Assembly (NCBI GenBank): GCA_965202895.1
Contig: OZ241901.1
Span: 2,976,001-3,040,000 of the forward strand
DNA: 64,000 nucleotides
Direction: 5' to 3'
Origin: JAJDXW01 sp965202895
GTDB taxonomy: Bacteria > Pseudomonadota > Gammaproteobacteria > HK1
A program made the position numbers and the translations under genes. Below the pieces are notes generated by a model. It did no database searches and had not been told where the DNA came from. It saw only the letters and a list, made by a program, of their open reading frames with translations. This document shows positions 59,659 to 64,000 of this stretch, one piece after another; position 1 is the first letter of the stretch; the number at the start of each line of letters is the position of its first letter.

Positions 59659-60906
59659 ATGAAGCCGGAGCACCTCTACGCCTACCGCTACTGGAAGTGG
59701 CGGGTGCTCGGCGGGTTCTGCGTCTTCTACGTCGTCAACTATCTCGGCCGGTTCAACTTCAGCCTCATCCAGCCGCAGGTGATCGAGGACCTCGGGATGA
59801 CCGCGGCCGACACCGGCTTCGTCAACTCGTGCATGTTCTGGGGATTCGCGCTCGGCGACCTCGTGCACGGGCGCCTCGGGGAGCGGTTCGGCTACCGGCG
59901 GGTCGTCCTCGCGGGCGCGCTCGCCACCGGCGCGTTCAACGTCGTCGCGAGCTTCGGGGACGACGTGGCCTCGCTCGCGGTCCCGTGGGCGGTGGTGGGG
60001 TTCGTCAACGCCGCGACGTGGGCGCCGGCCATCGGCCTCCTCGCCCAGTGGTGGTCGCGCCGGGAGCGCGGGCGGGCGCTCGGCTGGGTGCTCACCGCGG
60101 CCGGCATCGCCCTGCTTCTCGTCTGGCTCGTGAGCCCCATGGTCGCCGACGCGTGGGGCTGGCGGGCGGCGCTTCGCTACCCGCCCCTCCTCATCGCGGT
60201 GCTCGGCGTCGCGTTCTGGTTCGTGGCCCGGGACCGGCCGTCGGACGTGGGCCTTCCCGCCTATTCCGAGGAGGACCAGGTCTCGCGCGATGCGGAGAGC
60301 GCGGCGGAGGGCCGCGCCCACGGCCTCGCCGCCTACGTCCACCTCCTCTCCAACTGGCGCTTCTTCGTCGCGTGCCAGGTGAAGGGGCTCGACAACGTGG
60401 TCCGCTACGGAATCGTCTCGTGGGCGCCGGTCTACTACGTCGAGGTCGGGGGGTTCGACCTCGCCACCATGGCCTGGCTGACCTTCTCCTACCCGGTGGG
60501 CTACCTGTTCGCGCCGCTCACCGGGGGGCTGATCTCCGACCGGGTGTTCCGGAGCAACCGCTCGATCATGATCGCGATCGCGGGGGCCGCGAGCGGGGTG
60601 ATGATGCTGTGCATCGCGGTCAGCCCGGCGGACGACGTCGCGCTCGCGGTGGTCCTGCTCTTCCTCGGCGGGTTCACGGTGAACCTGTCCCCGGTCGCGG
60701 CGCTCGCCGTGGACCTCGCGGGGCGGCGCCTCGCGGGCACCGCGTCGGGGGTGCTCGACGCCCACGGCTACGTCTATGGAGGGCTACAGGCGTGGCTCTT
60801 CGGCCTGCTCGCGGTCTCCGGCGTCTACGGCTGGTTCTGGGTGTTCGCCGCGATGGCCGTCACCCGCTTCGTCGCGGTCGCCGCGATCTGGCGCGTGCGG
60901 GTCTGA
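59659..60906 (+). CDS. MFS transporter (OPA-like)
   Basis: Protein of 415 residues with about 12 hydrophobic segments. The opening YRYWKWRVLGGFCVFYVVNY and LGRFNFSLIQPQVIEDLGMT, GRLGERFGYRRVVLAGAL (MFS A-motif), RALGWVLTAAGIALLLV and WAPVYYVEVGGFDLATM resemble the organophosphate:Pi antiporter group (GlpT/UhpT-like). The substrate is unknown. It starts 72 bp after glnS. Its 3' end overlaps the convergent dynamin-like gene by about 120 bp. Confidence 0.85.
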   Translation: MKPEHLYAYRYWKWRVLGGFCVFYVVNYLGRFNFSLIQPQVIEDLGMTAADTGFVNSCMFWGFALGDLVHGRLGERFGYRRVVLAGALATGAFNVVASFGDDVASLAVPWAVVGFVNAATWAPAIGLLAQWWSRRERGRALGWVLTAAGIALLLVWLVSPMVADAWGWRAALRYPPLLIAVLGVAFWFVARDRPSDVGLPAYSEEDQVSRDAESAAEGRAHGLAAYVHLLSNWRFFVACQVKGLDNVVRYGIVSWAPVYYVEVGGFDLATMAWLTFSYPVGYLFAPLTGGLISDRVFRSNRSIMIAIAGAASGVMMLCIAVSPADDVALAVVLLFLGGFTVNLSPVAALAVDLAGRRLAGTASGVLDAHGYVYGGLQAWLFGLLAVSGVYGWFWVFAAMAVTRFVAVAAIWRVRV

Positions 60907-62421
60907 GGGGCCGCCGGGACGGCGGCCCGCCGGTGCGGACGCCGGCCCCGGCTCCGGCTCCGCGGCGCGGTCCGCCGGCTGCGGAGCCGGGGCGCCCGAG
61001 CGGCTGCGGCCGGAGGGGTCGGCGAAGCGGTCGTTGAGCCGCTGGACGTAGCGGCCGGTGTCCTCGAGGACGCTCGCGATCCGCTGCTTTGCCCGGCTTC
61101 CCCAGCCGGCCGGGGCGCCGATCCACATGGTCCGCCACGCCGCGGCGCCGTGCTCGAACGCGCGCGCGATCCACTCGGCCTCGATGGGCGAATCGCCCGC
61201 CCCCTCGCGGAGGAGCCGCCGGCCGCACGCGCGGGCCGCGATCCTCCGCACCCGGAAATGTACGTAGCCGGCGGCGGCGAGCAGCACCACCGCGCCGAGG
61301 GCGGTGCCGAATCCGGCCGATCCCAGCCAGCCGGCCGCGGTATCGAACCCGATCCAGGCTCCGATCCCGGCCGCCGCCGCCGCGAGCGCCGCCAGCAGGC
61401 CCGCGTCGGTCCACAGCACCCTCCGCCGCCATGTCTTCCGGGCCCGTTCGAGCGCAGGGACCGCCTCGTCGCGAATGGCGAGGGTGAGCTTCTCCAGCAT
61501 CCCGATGACCCGGTAGGCCCGTTCCACCTCCACCCGCTCCATGCGGCTCCGGATCTCCGCGAGGTCCGCATCGCGCTTGGCCCGGAACCGGGTGCGCAGG
61601 CCCTCGTCCTCGATCGGGATGGCCGACGCCTCGTCGTAGATCTGGTAGAAGCGTCCGGCGGTCAGGCCGCGGGAGGCGAGGGCGCGCTGCCAGGCGCCGA
61701 AGACCTCCTCCGGGTTGTCTTCCCGGGCCGTGTTGTCCACCTGGTTCAGGACGTACAGGAACTTGCTCGAGTCGGCGCGCCCGACGACCCGCTCCACGAG
61801 GTGGCGCAGGGTGTCCTGCATCGCGCCGGGCTCGGGATGCCGGGCGTCGAAGAACACCAGCACGAGGTCGGCGAGCCCGATGATGTGATCGGAGATCCGC
61901 AGGATCGAGGTGCGCTGCTCGTCGGCGTCGAACCCCGGGGAGTCGATGATGATCTTGCCCCGGACCCGGGGGCTCGAGCAGGTCTTGAGCTGGAGGTAGG
62001 CGTCGATGCGCCGCCCCTCGCCGGCCGCGACCTCCTCGATGTCGCGGCTCACCTGGTAGAACGGGAACCTCGGGTCGGCGTCGAGGGCGAGGCCGGGCAG
62101 GGCTCGCGATGCGCCCTCGACGGCGCTGAAGCAGATCGCGGTGAAGCGGTCGTCCACCGCCTGGTTGCCGGAGACCTGGACCGTCTGGCCGAGATAGCCG
62201 TTGATGAAGGTGGACTTGCCGGCCGAGAAGGTGCCGAGCACCACGATGAGCGGCCACCAGGGGACCTGGCTCGCGAGGGACTGATCGGGGGGAAGGAGGC
62301 CCATCTTCCAGGCGACCTCGTCGAGGCGCCGGAAGGTGCGCACCGCGTCGAGCAGGATGGGGTTCTCCTCGCGCAGATGTCCTTCGAGGTGATCGAGCTT
62401 CTGGGCGAGGGAGTCGTTCAT
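60784..62421 (-). CDS. Dynamin-like GTPase with two C-terminal membrane segments
   Basis: Protein of 545 residues. GTPase motifs: P-loop GTFSAGKSTFINGYLG near 62, switch and G3 IIIDSPGFDADEQRTS near 145, and G4 LYVLNQVDN near 200. Two hydrophobic segments follow near 370-390 (LLAALAAAAAGIGAWIGF) and 400-420 (GAVVLLAAAGYVHFRV). The last 75 residues are a Pro/Ala/Asp-rich tail read through the end of the MFS gene. Bacterial dynamin-like proteins remodel or protect membranes; no specific function is known here. The start overlaps the moaC stop as ATGA. Confidence 0.82.
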   Translation of the reverse strand: MNDSLAQKLDHLEGHLREENPILLDAVRTFRRLDEVAWKMGLLPPDQSLASQVPWWPLIVVLGTFSAGKSTFINGYLGQTVQVSGNQAVDDRFTAICFSAVEGASRALPGLALDADPRFPFYQVSRDIEEVAAGEGRRIDAYLQLKTCSSPRVRGKIIIDSPGFDADEQRTSILRISDHIIGLADLVLVFFDARHPEPGAMQDTLRHLVERVVGRADSSKFLYVLNQVDNTAREDNPEEVFGAWQRALASRGLTAGRFYQIYDEASAIPIEDEGLRTRFRAKRDADLAEIRSRMERVEVERAYRVIGMLEKLTLAIRDEAVPALERARKTWRRRVLWTDAGLLAALAAAAAGIGAWIGFDTAAGWLGSAGFGTALGAVVLLAAAGYVHFRVRRIAARACGRRLLREGAGDSPIEAEWIARAFEHGAAAWRTMWIGAPAGWGSRAKQRIASVLEDTGRYVQRLNDRFADPSGRSRSGAPAPQPADRAAEPEPGPASAPAGRRPGGPSDPHAPDRGDRDEAGDGHRGEHPEPAVDAGDREQAEEPRL

Positions 62422-62909
62422 TGGGCTGGGCCCTCCTGCTCCGCGCCGGCCCGCCAATGCCCCGAGCGGCCGCCCGACTTCTCCACCAGACGCACGCCGG
62501 TGATGGCCATCCCGCGATCCGCCGCCTTGCACATGTCGTAGACGGTGAGCAGGCCGATCTGCACCGCGGTCAGCGCCTCCATCTCGACCCCCGTGCGTCC
62601 CACCGTCTCGGCCCGCGCCCGGCAGCGCACCCCGTGCGGGCCGTCGGCCTCGAGGTCCACGTCGACCCGGGTGAGGGGGATGGGGTGGCAGAGGGGGATG
62701 AGGTCGGCCGTCCGCTTCGCGGCCTGGATGGCGGCGATGCGGGCGACCCCGAGCACGTCGCCCTTGTCGTGCCCGCCCCGCAGGATGAGGCGGAGCGTCT
62801 CCGGCCGCATCTCGATCCGGCCTTCCGCAAGCGCCGACCGGCGGGTCTCGTCCTTGGCCCCCACGTCCACCATGTGGGCCGCGCCATCGTTTCGGAAGTG
62901 GGTAAGCAT
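62418..62909 (-). CDS. moaC: Cyclic pyranopterin monophosphate synthase MoaC
   Basis: Protein of 163 residues for molybdenum cofactor synthesis. MoaC pattern: LTHFRNDGAAHMVDVGAKDE at the start, KGDVLGVARIAAIQAAKRTA, LIPLCHPIPLTRVDVDLE, and VEMEALTAVQIGLLTVYDMC with KAADRGM. Start 62909 aligns with known MoaC; an ATG three codons earlier (62918) is an alternative. It overlaps the dynamin-like gene, an unusual partner. No other moa gene is nearby. Confidence 0.92.
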   Translation of the reverse strand: MLTHFRNDGAAHMVDVGAKDETRRSALAEGRIEMRPETLRLILRGGHDKGDVLGVARIAAIQAAKRTADLIPLCHPIPLTRVDVDLEADGPHGVRCRARAETVGRTGVEMEALTAVQIGLLTVYDMCKAADRGMAITGVRLVEKSGGRSGHWRAGAEQEGPAQ

Positions 62910-63351
62910 GGCCACCATTCTACCGGCGGGCGCGGCGCTTTCGCCATGCGGAGCGAAGCTCGTGCACCGCGAAGCTCGCCTCTCTCCGCTCGCGAGCGGC
63001 GCCCGCCGGCCGGATGGCCCCGGCCCGGCCGGCGGGCGGCCGGACGGGCTACTTCGTTCCTCGGCCCCCGTAAGCAGGTACTCGACCCGAATCCGCGTGG
63101 GGTATCCGGGCGACAGGCGCCTCGGGAACCCTGTTCCGGCGCCGGAATGCCCGAGGTCGGCCAGGAGACTCCGCTCGAGTACCCGTCTCGATTCGGCCCC
63201 GGGTCGTTCCGTAGGCGGATGGCGGACGGTGCGGCGGGCGAACGGAGCGGCCCGCGCGGGTTCTCGGCGCACGAAACGCGAGCCGAATTCCCGCGGATCT
63301 CGAGCCGAATGCCGGCAACGTCGCGCCCCGGGCGGCGCTATGGTGTCCTCA
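62910..63351. other. Intergenic gap with no recognised gene
   Basis: About 440 bp between the divergent moaC and Rpn-type genes. The sequence is GC-rich without repeat copies, RNA genes or clear promoters. It must contain two promoters. Confidence 0.4.
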
Positions 63352-64000
63352 TGCACGACGCCGCGTACAAGGGCCTGTTCTCCTACCGTCGGATGGTCGA
63401 AGACCTGCTGCGCGGGTTCGTCGCCCCCGAGTGGAGCGATGCGCTCGACTTCTCGACCCTCGAGAAGCTGCCCGCGGAGTACGTCAGCGACGACCTCCGC
63501 CAGCGGCACGGCGACGTGGTGTGGCGGGTGCGCTTCCGGGACGAGACGTGGCTGTACCTGCTGGTGATGCTCGAATTCCAGTCCACGGCCGACCCGTACA
63601 TGGCGGTGCGGATCCTGGTCTACACGGGGCTGCTGTACCAGGATCTCATCCGCCGCGGGGCGCTCGGCGACGGCGGGCGGCTGCCGCCGGTGCTGCCGGT
63701 GGTGCTGTACAACGGTCGCCCCCGCTGGAGCGCCCCGGTCGAGGTGGCGGATCTCATCGCCCCGGTGGAGGCGGCGCTGGCGTGCTACCAGCCGTCGCAG
63801 CGGTACTTCCTGCTTGACGAGGGGCGGTGGGGGGAAGACGATCTGCCGCGCCGCAATCTGGTGTCGGCCCTGGTGGGGCTGGAGAACAGCGGTTCGGCGG
63901 AGAGCCTGTCGAAGTTGCTGGCGGCGCTGTCGGACTGGCTGCGGGATTCGGAGGATGACGAGCTGCGGCGTGCGTTCGTGGAGTGGGTTCGGCAGGTGGC
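63352..64000 (+). CDS. Rpn/YhgA-like recombination-promoting nuclease, 3' partial
   Basis: The frame runs from the ATG at 63352 through the window end without a stop, showing 216 residues. It opens HDAAYKGLFSYRRMVEDLLR, followed by EYVSDDLRQRHGDVVWRVRF, LYLLVMLEFQSTADPYMAVR and LPPVLPVVLYNGRPRWSAP: the PD-(D/E)XK transposase-like (PF04754) pattern with the D...ExQ catalytic core (D in HGDVVW, LEFQ). Rpn proteins cut DNA and promote RecA-independent recombination and are often in variable copy number. The C-terminus lies outside. Confidence 0.82.

Overview
The window is GC-rich (visibly about 70% G+C), densely coded bacterial chromosome. Gene order points to Gammaproteobacteria: divergent corC/ffh, rpsP-rimM-trmD-rplS followed by xerD and dsbC, ppk-ppx, acpH, pcm-tolC, waaA and lexA. 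Fused trpEG, mtdA/fchA, a glycerate 2-kinase and a polar amino acid ABC operon are more often met in Alphaproteobacteria and methylotrophs, so the genome looks mosaic. An uncultured, possibly host-associated gammaproteobacterium is the best guess, with low certainty.

Layout. 1-6160: HAD phosphatase (5' partial), a four-gene polar amino acid ABC transporter and a membrane adenylate cyclase. 6.6-12.2 kb, minus strand: fatty acid desaturase, Uma2-like protein, trpEG and a vapBC toxin-antitoxin pair. 12.7-14.2 kb: D-aminoacylase family amidohydrolase. 14.8-18.4 kb, minus: ppk and ppx. 19.0-25.0 kb: cinA, glycerate kinase, pyruvate kinase, DAHP synthase. 25.1-30 kb: divergent C1 pair mtdA/fchA, an EthD-like small protein, a CNNM/CorC protein and ffh. 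30-38 kb is accessory: two paralogous membrane coiled-coil proteins, a degenerate type I-E-like CRISPR remnant, and a large LRR/FN3/Calx-beta/beta-barrel surface protein with a 16-C tract at its start. It separates ffh from rpsP. 38.1-50.3 kb, all plus: rpsP-rimM-trmD-rplS-xerD-dsbC, a benzoyl-CoA epoxidation (box) operon, waaA, gpmA and a CsaA-like protein. 50.5-53.4 kb: a less GC-rich two-gene island encoding an SF1 helicase with a NERD-like N-terminus and a DUF2290 protein. 54-64 kb: lexA, tolC, pcm, acpH, glnS, an MFS transporter, a dynamin-like GTPase, moaC and an Rpn-type nuclease running off the end.

A non-coding family of about 310 bp occurs twelve times in intergenic gaps (eight copies nearly complete). 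Its core is a stem of up to 38 bp whose two arms co-vary between copies, and in one copy the loop is inverted. Together with the poly-C tract, the 11-bp tandem arrays at vapBC and waaA, and the repeat-length differences in the coiled-coil paralogues, it suggests a genome rich in slippage- and recombination-prone sequence. No rRNA or tRNA gene was recognised.
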